Of a stretch of 64,000 nucleotides of DNA, positions 47,182-56,084 are shown one piece after another. A model generated the notes under the pieces. The model searched no databases. It worked only from the letters and a program-made list of their open reading frames with translations, and was not told the DNA's origin. The stretch covers positions 310,001 to 374,000 of the forward strand of contig JAEURP010000009.1 of assembly GCA_016788585.1 (NCBI GenBank), written 5' to 3'. The stretch is from Chthonomonas sp. (GTDB taxonomy: Bacteria > Armatimonadota > Fimbriimonadia > Fimbriimonadales > Fimbriimonadaceae). Position 1 is the first letter of the stretch, and each line of letters starts with the position of its first letter. The translations under genes and the position numbers were made by a program.

Positions 47182-48660
47182 TTTCTGGATGAATCGCGGA
47201 AGGACCCTTGCAAGTCTGCTGGGGAGCCAGATCGCCCCGAAGCCGTAAAGACAGGCCATGTAAAGGTAGGAAAGAACCGAAGAGATGCCAATTCCGGCGA
47301 TCGCGTTTTGTTGCCAACCAAGAACATGGATTAGCCGAAATCCAATGACCCAGAAGATCGAAGCAAAGAGGACGATAAAGGCTTTCTTGGTAACAACCTC
47401 AGCGAGTTCCAGGTTGGGAATCAAGTACTTTTTGGCTGCCCATTCTAGGGGATAGAACTGAACGAGTTGCAAGACGATCCGTGCGGCGGCAATGCCTACA
47501 AGGCCAAATTTCAGCGCCGCCGGAACGGCCAAGAAGGCGGTGCCGAGTAGCATGAACCACATGAATGGGGCGGTCAGGTGAGGTCGAGCCGTCGCCGTCG
47601 AAAACGATGCGAATAGTGAGCCGTAAAGAGCGAACGAGGCGTCGATGCTTGCCAGTGCGAAGAGAATCGTCATGACCGGATCGTAGGCGGGATAGATCAG
47701 GCGGATGTAAGACTCTCCGCAAGCGGATGGGATAAACAAGACAGCCATCGCAAGGGCCATTGTTGCCGATGAGAGCTTTCGATAGGCCGTCTGCAGTGCT
47801 TCTTGCCCCACCAGGTTCACCCTAGCAATCTCGGCTGGAAACACATGCGCGATTGGCATAGTCGACTTAAGAGTTTCGGGGATCCGAACCGACTGGTCGT
47901 AGATTCCGAGGCCGGCTTGGCTCACCACCCGACTCAGCACAATGCGGTCAAAGCCCGTCGCGATTGTCGCCGAGTTAGAAAGGGAGGAGCGTTTTACGAA
48001 CGCCTTGACATCCTCAAACTCCTTCCAAAAAAAGCCGACCCTCGGAGATCCGAAGCCAAGCTTGCGGATTTTGAATTCATTGGCGATGGTCACATAGAGC
48101 ATGCCGGCGAAGCTCCCAACCCAAAACCCCCATGGTTGTCGGAAAGCGTAGATGAGCCAGAGACTCAAGGCGGTGTTCAGAAAGGCCGAGATCGTAGCCG
48201 TTAGGGCAATGAACGAATATCGTCCATGGCTGACCAGCGCTGCGTACTGTCCGTTATTGATCAAGACGAGCATTCCGGTGAGCGCAGCAGCGGCGTAGAA
48301 AGCCATCGCGTCCAACCCGTGCCCAACCGATCGAACATAGCCAAATTGAAAAGCCGCGGCGTAGATCAGCACGAGCAGAGCGCAGAGGTAGCATGAGATG
48401 GCGGTGTGTGTGGCCAGTAGCCGGCTTGCCGTCAGTTGATTCTTCTCGCTGATCGCCTTGATCATCGAGTTCACAGTTGCCCCGGTCATTCCGAGATCGC
48501 AAATGGTCTGGCAGATCGCCCACAGAATGACCATGAGAGCGATCCCCCCCCAGTTCTCATTGCCGAGCCACTCTACGAATCGACCGACAGCCCAAACATT
48601 AAGAAGAAGGGTGGCGAGCCTCGAAATGCTCAGGTAGACCGTGCCGCGAAGGACGCTCAT
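47161..48660 (-). CDS. Polysaccharide/oligosaccharide flippase (MATE/Wzx-like)
   Basis: A 499-residue integral membrane protein with about 12-14 helices of the MVF/PST family: LRGTVYLSISRLATLLLNVWAVGRFVEWLG at the N-terminus, SLSNSATIATGFDRIVLSRVVSQAGLGIYDQSVRIPETLKS in the middle (the usual amphipathic second half start), and FIPSACGESYIRLIYPAYDPV. It would flip lipid-linked sugars. It is translationally coupled to the TolB-like gene by ATGA. No glycosyltransferases are adjacent, so the polymer is unknown. Its end overlaps the HIT gene. Confidence 0.8.
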   Translation of the reverse strand: MSVLRGTVYLSISRLATLLLNVWAVGRFVEWLGNENWGGIALMVILWAICQTICDLGMTGATVNSMIKAISEKNQLTASRLLATHTAISCYLCALLVLIYAAAFQFGYVRSVGHGLDAMAFYAAAALTGMLVLINNGQYAALVSHGRYSFIALTATISAFLNTALSLWLIYAFRQPWGFWVGSFAGMLYVTIANEFKIRKLGFGSPRVGFFWKEFEDVKAFVKRSSLSNSATIATGFDRIVLSRVVSQAGLGIYDQSVRIPETLKSTMPIAHVFPAEIARVNLVGQEALQTAYRKLSSATMALAMAVLFIPSACGESYIRLIYPAYDPVMTILFALASIDASFALYGSLFASFSTATARPHLTAPFMWFMLLGTAFLAVPAALKFGLVGIAAARIVLQLVQFYPLEWAAKKYLIPNLELAEVVTKKAFIVLFASIFWVIGFRLIHVLGWQQNAIAGIGISSVLSYLYMACLYGFGAIWLPSRLARVLPRFIQKLAWRPD

Positions 48661-49928
48661 TGGGGACTTAGGGTCGGGAAGGCATATTCGCCGTCATCGT
48701 GGGTGAGGCGCTTTTCGGTGCCGTCTCTCGGATCGACTTGGAAAATCGGACGGACACCTCCCAGAGGGCGAGCGTAAAGAATGCTCTTGCTATCCGGGGT
48801 CCAAGTGGCCTCAAAAACGCCGTGAGGGGTGATGGCCGCGCCCTCGGTGGCTACTCCGCCTGGCTTGGCAACAATAAGTTGCAGGGGTTCAAACTCTCCG
48901 CTTGGTCCCAGCTTTCCATTGGAGTAAAGCACTTGAGTGCCGTCCGGTGAAACGGCAGGAAAGGCCAACACACTTTCATTTTCTTTCGTCGCAAAGATCA
49001 CCTGCGAAGATCCCGGCTTCGAAGGGTCCACATATATCACCCCGTGGGCGAAGGGGCGAACGGCCTTGCCATCTTTAATGAACTCCTCGGGAATGTTTTC
49101 AGAATCAATCCACTGAAAGTCCAGAACACAGATGGTGGCGGCTCCGTCGGGCCCGACGTCGAACGTAATGCTGTTTCCTGCCGCTATTGGCACTGGCGGT
49201 TGCATCTTGCCCTGAGCATCTGGTTCGAAGTCCTGAATAAGTAGGATTTCACCATCCTCTCGTTTCATTGTTGCGATGACAAAGCGCCGATCTTTGCCCC
49301 ACTTCGCTTCCTTGAAACTCTCGCCGATTCGGCTGTAGATTGCCGAGGCTTGGTTTACCGTCCCTCCTTCCTCGCCCGTCGAAGTGTCTCCGGTAGGGGG
49401 GAGAATTTGGCGAATCGAGCCATCCACCGCCGAGTACTCGCATACGGAGCCAACTTCCGAGCCGCCGGCAACGAGAATTGCTGATTCATTGATTTCGGCA
49501 TAGCCAGCCGGGCCAAACCAGGGCGTTCCTTTGCTGCGTGAACCTACCGACCGCCGCTCAGGAGCATCTCCGCCAGGTCGGAACCGAAAAATGTGAAAGG
49601 TTTCGTCTTCTCGATCGCTAGAAAAGAACAGGCGCTGGCCATCGGGACGCCAAGTGGGCTTCTGGTCATGATTTCCCTGCGACCATCCCTTAACTTCGAT
49701 CTTTTTGCCCTCAGTGTCAAAGAGCACGACTCTTGTGCCGTCACCTTCGAACTGAAGGGCCGCCATCATTCCTTTGGTATCTGCCGTGAGAATCTTGTCG
49801 GGGTCGCGTCCAAATGACCGAAGCCAATTGATACCGAATACCAACCCGGCTAATAATAAGAGACCAATTGCAAAGCGCAGCAGAAGTCGCTCATTCTTGA
49901 AAACTGGTCGTCCTTCCGTTTGGCCCAT
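48657..49928 (-). CDS. TolB-like/PD40 beta-propeller protein with N-terminal anchor
   Basis: A 423-residue protein. Residues 18-36 form a membrane anchor after a polar N-terminus, placing the rest outside the cytoplasm. Propeller blades are visible as PD40-type repeats: QKPTWRPDGQRLFFSSDREDETFHIFRF, VLAFPAVSPDGTQVLYSNGKL, FEATWTPDSKSILYARPLGG and EYAFPTLSPQ at the C-terminus. Family members bind other proteins or carbohydrates, or serve as periplasmic scaffolds; no catalytic site is evident. It precedes the flippase gene and follows fmt by 6 bp, suggesting an envelope role. Confidence 0.82.
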   Translation of the reverse strand: MGQTEGRPVFKNERLLLRFAIGLLLLAGLVFGINWLRSFGRDPDKILTADTKGMMAALQFEGDGTRVVLFDTEGKKIEVKGWSQGNHDQKPTWRPDGQRLFFSSDREDETFHIFRFRPGGDAPERRSVGSRSKGTPWFGPAGYAEINESAILVAGGSEVGSVCEYSAVDGSIRQILPPTGDTSTGEEGGTVNQASAIYSRIGESFKEAKWGKDRRFVIATMKREDGEILLIQDFEPDAQGKMQPPVPIAAGNSITFDVGPDGAATICVLDFQWIDSENIPEEFIKDGKAVRPFAHGVIYVDPSKPGSSQVIFATKENESVLAFPAVSPDGTQVLYSNGKLGPSGEFEPLQLIVAKPGGVATEGAAITPHGVFEATWTPDSKSILYARPLGGVRPIFQVDPRDGTEKRLTHDDGEYAFPTLSPQ

Positions 49929-49934
49929 AGCTGT

Positions 49935-50849
49935 TCAATTGTAGGCGATGTTCGATCCGACCGTCAGTCTTGCTCCATTGGCAAATTCGCGGCCCGCCAT
50001 TCGTTTGCGGCCACTAGGTTGAATCTCAATCAATTCTAGTGAGCCTTTGCCAAAAGCAACTATGAATGGGTTTAGGGCGAGAACTTCACCTGTTGGCCCC
50101 GACCGCTCATTCAGTCGAACCTTTGAAAGCTTGATTGGGCCGAATATGGAGGGAAGGCTTGCGCCCGGCGATGGTGTCGAACCCCGAAATCGGTTGAACT
50201 CGGCCTGAGCGGAGTGTGACCAGTTTAGGGTGGCGTCCTCCTTCGTCATCTTCGCCGCATGCGTTGCTTTAGTGTGGTCCTGTTCCTGCGATGGGTAGTC
50301 TCCCGAAGCCAGTTGCGATTTCCATTCGGTTGTCATCTTGGCTGCTAGTCGAGCGAGGCGACCCTGCAACTCGCCATAAGTTTCTTTTGGGTTGATCGCA
50401 AGTCGTTCTACAGCAATCATTGGCCCCGTGTCCATTCCTCTTTCCATTTGCATAAGGGTGACTCCGGTTTCGGAGTCACCATTGAGCAAGCAACGTTGGA
50501 TAGGTGCCGCTCCTCGATAGAGCGGCAGGATGCTTCCGTGCAAGTTGATGCCGCCGTGTTTGCCGCACGAAAGAAGATCAGTGGAGAGGATTTGTCCATA
50601 TGCGGCGACCAGGAGAAAGTCCGGTGCTAAGCCACATACAGTCTCAATGAACTCCGGAGCGCGGGCTTTCTCTGGCGTCACCACAGGAAGGCCCAATTCG
50701 AGAGATCTCGATTTGACGGGCGACGGCCTAAGGTCCAGCCCCCGCCCAGAAGGGCGGTCAGGTTGGCTAACGACGAGCACGCAATCAGCAGCAATCGCCT
50801 CTAGCGAAGGTACGGCAAATTCAGCGGTTCCAAAGAACACTATTCGCAC
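49935..50849 (-). CDS. fmt: Methionyl-tRNA formyltransferase
   Basis: A 304-residue enzyme formylating initiator Met-tRNA with 10-formyl-THF. Motifs: RIVFFGTAEFAVPSLEAI, VVSQPDRPSGRGLDLRPSPVK, PDFLLVAAYGQILSTDLL, GGINLHGSILPLYRGAAPIQRCLLNGDSETGVTLMQMERGMDTGPM (catalytic Asn, His, Asp). The C-terminal tRNA-binding domain is present (RFRGSTPSPGASLP...GEVLAL), slightly short at the end. It is 8 bp after def, the usual pairing. Formyl donor synthesis by FolD is encoded in the same window. Confidence 0.96.
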   Translation of the reverse strand: MRIVFFGTAEFAVPSLEAIAADCVLVVSQPDRPSGRGLDLRPSPVKSRSLELGLPVVTPEKARAPEFIETVCGLAPDFLLVAAYGQILSTDLLSCGKHGGINLHGSILPLYRGAAPIQRCLLNGDSETGVTLMQMERGMDTGPMIAVERLAINPKETYGELQGRLARLAAKMTTEWKSQLASGDYPSQEQDHTKATHAAKMTKEDATLNWSHSAQAEFNRFRGSTPSPGASLPSIFGPIKLSKVRLNERSGPTGEVLALNPFIVAFGKGSLELIEIQPSGRKRMAGREFANGARLTVGSNIAYN

Positions 50850-50857
50850 AGACTTAC

Positions 50858-51391
50858 TTACTCAACCTCGTCGTCAGTTTCCGGGTGGCTCCAGTGCAAA
50901 GTCGCCATATCTACCTTATCGATAAAAAGGACGCCGTCGAGATGATCGACTTCATGCTGTACGACTCGGGCCGGCAATCCCGCCATTTCATAGGAAACCG
51001 GCTTGCCTTTTCGGTCAAAAGCTTGCACTTCAACGCTTTCTGCTCGCAAAACGTCCCCGTACAGGCCAGGAATGCTGAGACAGCCCTCCTGACCAATCTG
51101 CTCCCCATGCTTTTCCGTGATCACGGGATTCACGAGGACCAAGGGCTTCGTGCCGGCTGGCGCAACAATGATGATTCGCTCAAGGCTGCCCATTTGGGGT
51201 GCCGCGAGTCCGATTCCGTTGGCAAGCCTTAGGGCATGGAGCATCGACTTGATGAGCTCATCGGTTTTTTTGGTAACCGCAGTGACTTCATTACAGACTT
51301 TGCGTAAGACAGGGTCAGGAATCTTGACGACCGGACGGTCGGCGTTCGTCACGTAAAGGTACTTAAACTCGTCTGGCACGACGATGTCCAT
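50858..51391 (-). CDS. def: Peptide deformylase
   Basis: A 177-residue metalloenzyme that removes N-formyl groups. All three motifs are visible: GIGLAAPQ (59-66), EGCLS (102-106, metal Cys) and HEVDH (146-150). The first 20 residues (MDIVVPDEFKYLYVTNADRP) extend beyond the common N-terminus, which begins near VVKIPDPVLRKVC. It is followed by fmt and preceded by a methyltransferase gene in the same run. Confidence 0.96.
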   Translation of the reverse strand: MDIVVPDEFKYLYVTNADRPVVKIPDPVLRKVCNEVTAVTKKTDELIKSMLHALRLANGIGLAAPQMGSLERIIIVAPAGTKPLVLVNPVITEKHGEQIGQEGCLSIPGLYGDVLRAESVEVQAFDRKGKPVSYEMAGLPARVVQHEVDHLDGVLFIDKVDMATLHWSHPETDDEVE

Positions 51392-51399
51392 GGGTTCGA

Positions 51400-52140
51400 T
51401 TATGGAAGATAGCGAGCGCAGTAGTGGATGCGGTCGCTCATCTTTCGCGGTTTGCGCAGCGTGTAACTCTCATAGGCCTCGATCTGCGAAAAACCAGCAT
51501 CGGACAGGGCATCGCGCACTTCAGCATCGCTATGGGCTCTTTGAACGTGCGTTTCAGTCCAATGCTGCCCCCCTTTCCAAAAGTCCATGGTGACCGTGAT
51601 GACACGGGTATCGCTGTCGTAATGCCCTTGCCAATCGTACTTGAGGTCGGTTCTCTTGCGAAGATCCTGTTGAGTGAACATTTCCGCCTCAAATGCAAAT
51701 GCCGTATTGAGGTCGAAAATCAAAGATCCCTCCGGCTCCAGATGATTGGCAATTGCTTGAATCGCTGAGCGAAACCCGTCTAACTCGGCTATGTAATTGA
51801 GGCTATCGAAGAAGGAGTAAGCGCAGCCATACCGGCGAGGCAGTTCAAACGATCGTGCATCAGCTACGAAATATGCGATATCTAGGCCGAGCTGCTCGGC
51901 CTTCTGCTTTGCCTTTTCTATCATCTGGGCACTAAGGTCAAATCCAGAGACCGTGTAGCTGTCTTGAACCAGCATTTCCGCCATGGTGCCGGTACCGCAA
52001 CAAACATCGAGAAGATCCATTGTGGGATTCTCCTGGCGCACCAGCAAGAGCTTTAGGTACTCAACCCACATTCGGTAGGGCACCGCCGCCATGAGTTGGT
52101 CGTAATGGGGCGCGATAGGCCCAAAGCTGGGGTTTGTCAT
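51400..52140 (-). CDS. Class I SAM-dependent methyltransferase
   Basis: A 246-residue methyltransferase. Motif I is LLDVCCGTGTMAEML (42-56), followed by SGFDLSAQMIEKAKQKAEQLGLDIAYFVADARSFELP (motifs II-III) and CAYSFFDSLNYIAELDGFRSAIQAIANHLEPEGSLIFDLNTAFAFE. The substrate cannot be told; the family includes methyltransferases acting on small molecules and cyclopropane synthases. N-terminal FGPIAPHYDQLM is the typical lead for this group. It lies between comEA and def, 8 bp from the latter. Confidence 0.9.
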   Translation of the reverse strand: MTNPSFGPIAPHYDQLMAAVPYRMWVEYLKLLLVRQENPTMDLLDVCCGTGTMAEMLVQDSYTVSGFDLSAQMIEKAKQKAEQLGLDIAYFVADARSFELPRRYGCAYSFFDSLNYIAELDGFRSAIQAIANHLEPEGSLIFDLNTAFAFEAEMFTQQDLRKRTDLKYDWQGHYDSDTRVITVTMDFWKGGQHWTETHVQRAHSDAEVRDALSDAGFSQIEAYESYTLRKPRKMSDRIHYCARYLP

Positions 52141-52177
52141 TCAGAACTCGGTTGAACTATTCAACCCCAAACGGACC

Positions 52178-52768
52178 CTAGGGGCTAACCAGCGGACGGA
52201 TCTCGGCCATTTTTTTGGGTCCGATGCCCTTGACCTTCTGGAGGTCCTCGACCGATTGAAAGGGTCCAAATTGCTCGCGATAGGCGATAATCTTAGCGGC
52301 AGTGGCCGGGCCGACTCCGGGAAGCTTGTCTAGTTCGGCGGCGCTGGCCCGGGAGAGAGAGATTGTTCCTTGCGGAGCATCATCTCGCTCGACACTTGCA
52401 CTCGCCACCACTCGTTTGGGCTCAGGTGATACTACGCTCGACATCCCTGGCATAAAGCCTTGGATCGTATCGGCTCCAGCAATTTCGATCTTTGTTCCGT
52501 CAACGACCCTTTCTGCGAGGTTGAGCCCGGACAAATCGGCGCCCCTCGTCGTACCGCCCGCCGCCTTAAGTGCATCTTCAACATTGCTACCCTCGGCAAT
52601 TCGAACCACCCCTTGATTTCGGACCGCGCCAGTGACATGCACTTGAATCTGACCCGACGAGGTAGCACTAGAAACCTTGCCCATTTGCGAACCCGAGAAT
52701 GTCGCGAAGGCGATGCCGATAGCGGCCAAGCCTCCAAGTCCAAGCTTTTGAAAACGATCTAATGCCAT
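52178..52768 (-). CDS. comEA: ComEA-like DNA-binding competence protein
   Basis: A 196-residue protein with an N-terminal membrane segment (about 10-27), an SLBB domain (QIQVHVTGAVRNQGVVRIAEGSNVEDALKAAGG, 40-100), a linker and a double helix-hairpin-helix region (LSRASAAELDKLPGVGPATAAKIIAYREQFGPFQSVEDLQKVKGIGPKKMAEIRPLV, here cited in parts). It binds incoming double-stranded DNA in the periplasm during transformation, a process that also needs type IV pilus machinery; the PilMNOPQ set in this window fits that. No comEC or comF is nearby. Confidence 0.9.
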   Translation of the reverse strand: MALDRFQKLGLGGLAAIGIAFATFSGSQMGKVSSATSSGQIQVHVTGAVRNQGVVRIAEGSNVEDALKAAGGTTRGADLSGLNLAERVVDGTKIEIAGADTIQGFMPGMSSVVSPEPKRVVASASVERDDAPQGTISLSRASAAELDKLPGVGPATAAKIIAYREQFGPFQSVEDLQKVKGIGPKKMAEIRPLVSP

Positions 52769-52823
52769 TTCGAGGTGTTTTTATGTTAACGAACAGCAAA
52801 AATGCGGTCAAGTTGTTCTCTGT

Positions 52824-53747
52824 CTACTTGATTGCAGGATTGAGTTCAAGAAATGCATGGCGCCAGCCTCGAGTGCTGACAACGCAGGATTCGGCCCGCA
52901 GGGCAAACATGAAGCGTTCCAAGATTAGCGCTCCAATATGCAGGCTTCGTTCTCGCCCAGGCTCGATTCCGGGCACGGCGGCCCGCTCGGCATCGCTCAT
53001 TTCCATGAGCCACTGGGTAGCCCGGCTCACTTCTTCGTAGTCCAGCGTCTGGCCATGGACACGGCTGGAATCCCATTCGAGCATGTGTTCGCGAATTGTG
53101 ATTAGGTTGGTTCCTGTCGCACCGAGAGAAACAACCGCTCCACTTTGATTGGGCAGGTAGCAAAGGCCGATCACGTCGTCAAGGTAAGAGATTGTCCTCA
53201 TGATCATTTCAGGTGTGGCCCGTTCCGATGGGAAGAACTCCTCGCGCATGCCCAAGGCCCCGATCGCGAAGCTATGACGAAATCGTTGGTTCCAGGTGCC
53301 GCCAATTCGATCGCTCGTCACCAATTCGGTGCTGTGTCCGCCCGGATCAATAATCGAAAGGCGGTTGCTGCGGGCAAACAAGGGGTCAGAGCCCACGGCA
53401 GAGAATCCAAGATCGGCCTCTAGTTCACCAGAGATCACGTCGATTGGGGTGCCCTGCTTTGCAGCGCGTTCGCAGAACTCTACGCTATTACTAGCCATTC
53501 GAACTGCCATCGTTGCCCCGCTCCGTAGCGCGGGGGCACCGGCATCGAGGCTGAGCTGTCGGTATTCGGCCAGTGTCTCTAAGGTCGATTGCATGCCAGT
53601 CTCCGAGAGGAGACCCGAGGTCTTTGTTCCTAGCCCAAGACCGGTGACACGTGATCTTTCGAGAATGGGCACCCAAATGCCCGATTGGTACTCACTGACC
53701 AGCAAAAGGACAGAATTTGAACCCACATCGACGACCGCTCGCACCAT
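52824..53747 (-). CDS. Ppx/GppA-family exopolyphosphatase/pppGpp phosphatase
   Basis: A 307-residue protein of the actin-fold Ppx/GppA family, N-terminal domains only. Motifs: MVRAVVDVGSNSVLLLVSEYQSG (phosphate 1), TRVTGLGLGTKTSGLLSETGMQSTLETL, VISGELEADLGFSAV, RLSIIDPGGHSTELVTS (phosphate 2), and GATGTNLITIREHML. The C-terminal HD domain of the longer Ppx is missing, so it is of the short type. It hydrolyses polyphosphate or pppGpp. It diverges from rpsA. Confidence 0.92.
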   Translation of the reverse strand: MVRAVVDVGSNSVLLLVSEYQSGIWVPILERSRVTGLGLGTKTSGLLSETGMQSTLETLAEYRQLSLDAGAPALRSGATMAVRMASNSVEFCERAAKQGTPIDVISGELEADLGFSAVGSDPLFARSNRLSIIDPGGHSTELVTSDRIGGTWNQRFRHSFAIGALGMREEFFPSERATPEMIMRTISYLDDVIGLCYLPNQSGAVVSLGATGTNLITIREHMLEWDSSRVHGQTLDYEEVSRATQWLMEMSDAERAAVPGIEPGRERSLHIGALILERFMFALRAESCVVSTRGWRHAFLELNPAIK

Positions 53748-53872
53748 TGGCTCACAGTGTAACCGGGAATGGGCCAGTCTTTCGTACTGAGATTCTGCTG
53801 TTCTGGAACTTAGAGGCGGTTTTCGGGTACAGTCTCTGCCGCCAGATCGTTTCGCATCTGTGCGTTCATGTC

Positions 53873-55417
53873 ATGACAATTAACGAGGAACAGATCGCAT
53901 CTGCTACGCCCGAGGATTCTGCCAAGCCGGCAGAGACGACTGGTGTAGCTGAGGCGCCGACGAGTACTGAGGCTCCTGCTGCTGTAGCAACAGAGGCCCC
54001 CGCCCCAACCCCAGAGCCAGCGGCTGTCGCCGCCCCGGCAGAACCCCACGACCCCAACCGACCTGCGGTTGAAGTGGCCGACGATTCTGACCTATTTGAC
54101 CAATGGCTCTCTAACCCCGACCAGGCCAGTGACGATGCCGCCGATAGCCGACGCCGACTCAATCGAGGCGATCTTATCGAAGCAACTGTCATCCAAGTCG
54201 CCAAGGACAGGGTGTTTGTTGATTTGGGGACCAAGTCTGAAGGCGAGATTCCTCTCAATGAGTTGACCGATGCCAATGTGGACACGGCCGAAGGCCTTGT
54301 TAATGTTGGCGACAAGATCAAAGTTGTCGTCATTCGCCACGGGCGAGACGGCAACCCCATCGTATCGAAGAAGCAAGCCGACTTTGACGAGGCTTGGCAT
54401 AAGATCGTCGCCGCCCACACTGAGGGCACGATGCTTACCGCTCCTGTTGTCGAGCGAGTCAAAGGTGGTTTGGTCGTCGATATTGGCGTACGCGGTTTCG
54501 TTCCTGCCACCCATGTTGGCAACGGCAAGATTCGTAACCTCGACCGCTACGTTGGTCAGCCGATCGAACTGAAGGTAATCGAAGTTGATAAGGAGCGCAA
54601 GAAAGTTGTGCTCTCCAATCGAGATGCCGAAGAAAAGCGACGCGACGAGCTGAGAGACAAGGTCTTTACAGAATTCAAGCCAGGCGACATTGTCGAGGGT
54701 ACTGTGCGTCGGCTCGCCGATTACGGTGCATTCGTTGACCTTGGTGGAATCGATGGTCTCTTGCACATCAGCGAGATGAGCTGGATGCGGATCAACCATC
54801 CCCGCGAAGTCTTGAAGGAAGGCGAGAGCCTTAAGGTCATGGTTCTCAAGTTAGATAAGGACAATGGCAAAATCAGCCTTGGCCTTCGGCAGGTGTTGCC
54901 TGATCCTTGGAATCAGATCAAAGAGAACTACCAAGTTGGTCAGAAGCTCAATGTTTCGATCACTCGAATGGTGCAGAGCGGCGCGTTCGTGAAGTTGCCT
55001 GAGGGCGCAGAAGCGTTCCTCCCAATTAGCGAGATTAGCCACCAGCGGATTAACAAGCCGCAGGACGTCTTGACCGAGAATCAGGAAGTCGAATTGACAG
55101 TGATTGATCTGCGACCCGATGAGCGGCGAATGGTTCTTAGCCTCAAGCATGGAACGGACGGGGCTCAGCAGATTGGCTACGGATATGGCGGACCCGCCGA
55201 AGCCGAATACGATTCCGGTCGGTCCTCGTCTCGTGACCGGCACCGAAAGCCGGGTGGCAAGAAGGGCGGCAAGGGCCAAGAGTACTCCGGCGGAGGTAGC
55301 TCTGGCGGTGCGACCATTGGTGAGCGACTTGGAATGCTGAAGGGCTTCCACTTCCGAAGTGAAGAGGACGAAGCTGCCGAAGAGGCGCCCAAGGACGAGC
55401 CTAAGACAGAAGAGTAA
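53873..55417 (+). CDS. rpsA: 30S ribosomal protein S1
   Basis: 514 residues from ATG 53873; the frame extends to 53717 but the ATG-TINEEQ start leaves the upstream part as the ppx antisense and leader. An Ala/Pro/Glu-rich N-terminal region (1-95) is followed by four S1 domains: about 98-168 (RGDLIEATVIQVAKDRVFVDLG), 185-255 (GTMLTAPVVERVKGGLVVDIGVRGFVP), 272-342 (GDIVEGTVRRLADYGAFVDLGGIDGLLHISEMSW) and 357-428 (GQKLNVSITRMVQSGAFVKLPEGAEAFLP). E. coli S1 has six. The tail has RSSSRDRHRKPGGKKGGKG and a Gly/Ser run. There is no evident Shine-Dalgarno, as in other rpsA leaders. Confidence 0.93.
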   Translation: MTINEEQIASATPEDSAKPAETTGVAEAPTSTEAPAAVATEAPAPTPEPAAVAAPAEPHDPNRPAVEVADDSDLFDQWLSNPDQASDDAADSRRRLNRGDLIEATVIQVAKDRVFVDLGTKSEGEIPLNELTDANVDTAEGLVNVGDKIKVVVIRHGRDGNPIVSKKQADFDEAWHKIVAAHTEGTMLTAPVVERVKGGLVVDIGVRGFVPATHVGNGKIRNLDRYVGQPIELKVIEVDKERKKVVLSNRDAEEKRRDELRDKVFTEFKPGDIVEGTVRRLADYGAFVDLGGIDGLLHISEMSWMRINHPREVLKEGESLKVMVLKLDKDNGKISLGLRQVLPDPWNQIKENYQVGQKLNVSITRMVQSGAFVKLPEGAEAFLPISEISHQRINKPQDVLTENQEVELTVIDLRPDERRMVLSLKHGTDGAQQIGYGYGGPAEAEYDSGRSSSRDRHRKPGGKKGGKGQEYSGGGSSGGATIGERLGMLKGFHFRSEEDEAAEEAPKDEPKTEE

Positions 55418-55421
55418 TCCC

Positions 55422-55970
55422 ATGATCGCCATCACCGGTGGCATCGCAGAAGGCAAGAGCACAGTGTTGGAGGTCCTCCGTAAGGAGGGCCTCCGCGTGC
55501 TTTCGGCCGATGAAGTTGTAAAGGAGATATGGCAAGACTCAGCCATTCTCGGTGCCCTCGGCGAGCTCTTAGGTTTGCCGGAGCCAAATAAAGAAGCAGT
55601 TACCAAGAAGATTGTCGAATCGGAATCGGCGCGACACGAGGTTAATCGCTTCTTTCACCCGCGGGTGCATCGAAAAATTGTCAATTCTGACGCAGAAGCT
55701 GCAGAGATCCCTCTGCTTTTCGAGACGTGCACCCAGGGCAGCTATTCTTCAATTTGGGTGGTGACCTGTGGCCAAGAAGAGCAGTTAAAGAGGCTGTCAG
55801 CAAGAGTCGGGCGAGAGCGTGCGGAGCAGTTATTGGACTTGCAATTGCCGACTCGCGCAAAAATACCGTTCGCTGATGAAGTGTTGCGAACCAACGGGAC
55901 GCTGGCCGACGTCCATACCGCGACCTGCCATGCGTTAGAAAGATTTCGGCAGAACCGGTTGTTGCCATAG
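55422..55970 (+). CDS. coaE: Dephospho-CoA kinase
   Basis: 182 residues from ATG 55422, 4 bp after rpsA; the frame upstream is a shadow of rpsA. It performs the last step of CoA synthesis. The P-loop is GGIAEGKS (6-13), a variant of the usual GGIGSGKS. Other features: LRVLSADEVVKEIWQDSAI (the Asp-Ala-Asp-like motif is altered), FFHPRVHRKIV, AAEIPLLFETCTQGSYSSIWVVTC and DEVLRTNGTLADVHTATCHAL. It is somewhat shorter than E. coli CoaE (206). Confidence 0.88.
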   Translation: MIAITGGIAEGKSTVLEVLRKEGLRVLSADEVVKEIWQDSAILGALGELLGLPEPNKEAVTKKIVESESARHEVNRFFHPRVHRKIVNSDAEAAEIPLLFETCTQGSYSSIWVVTCGQEEQLKRLSARVGRERAEQLLDLQLPTRAKIPFADEVLRTNGTLADVHTATCHALERFRQNRLLP

Positions 55971-55973
55971 CGA

Positions 55974-56003
55974 TTGCAGACATTGTTCGCGATGGGCTAT
56001 AGT
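55974..56003 (+). promoter_or_regulatory. Predicted sigma-70-type promoter of the exported-protein cluster
   Basis: TTGCAG (55974-55979) and TATAGT (55998-56003) are 18 bp apart, just behind coaE. The expected leader of about 75 bases contains a stable hairpin, CACGGC-TTTG-GCCGTG near 56033-56048, ahead of the GTG start at 56085. Confidence 0.55.
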
Positions 56004-56084
56004 GCAACCTGTCTGCGTCGCATGGCGTAGGCCACGGCTTTGGCCGTGTCAGTTATGAGGATTAAGGATGGAGGACTCGTCAGA

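Noticed and set aside
53717-53872. N-terminal extension of ribosomal protein S1
   Set aside because: It overlaps the divergent ppx/gppA start and adds sequence unlike S1; ATG 53873 begins the expected acidic N-terminus.
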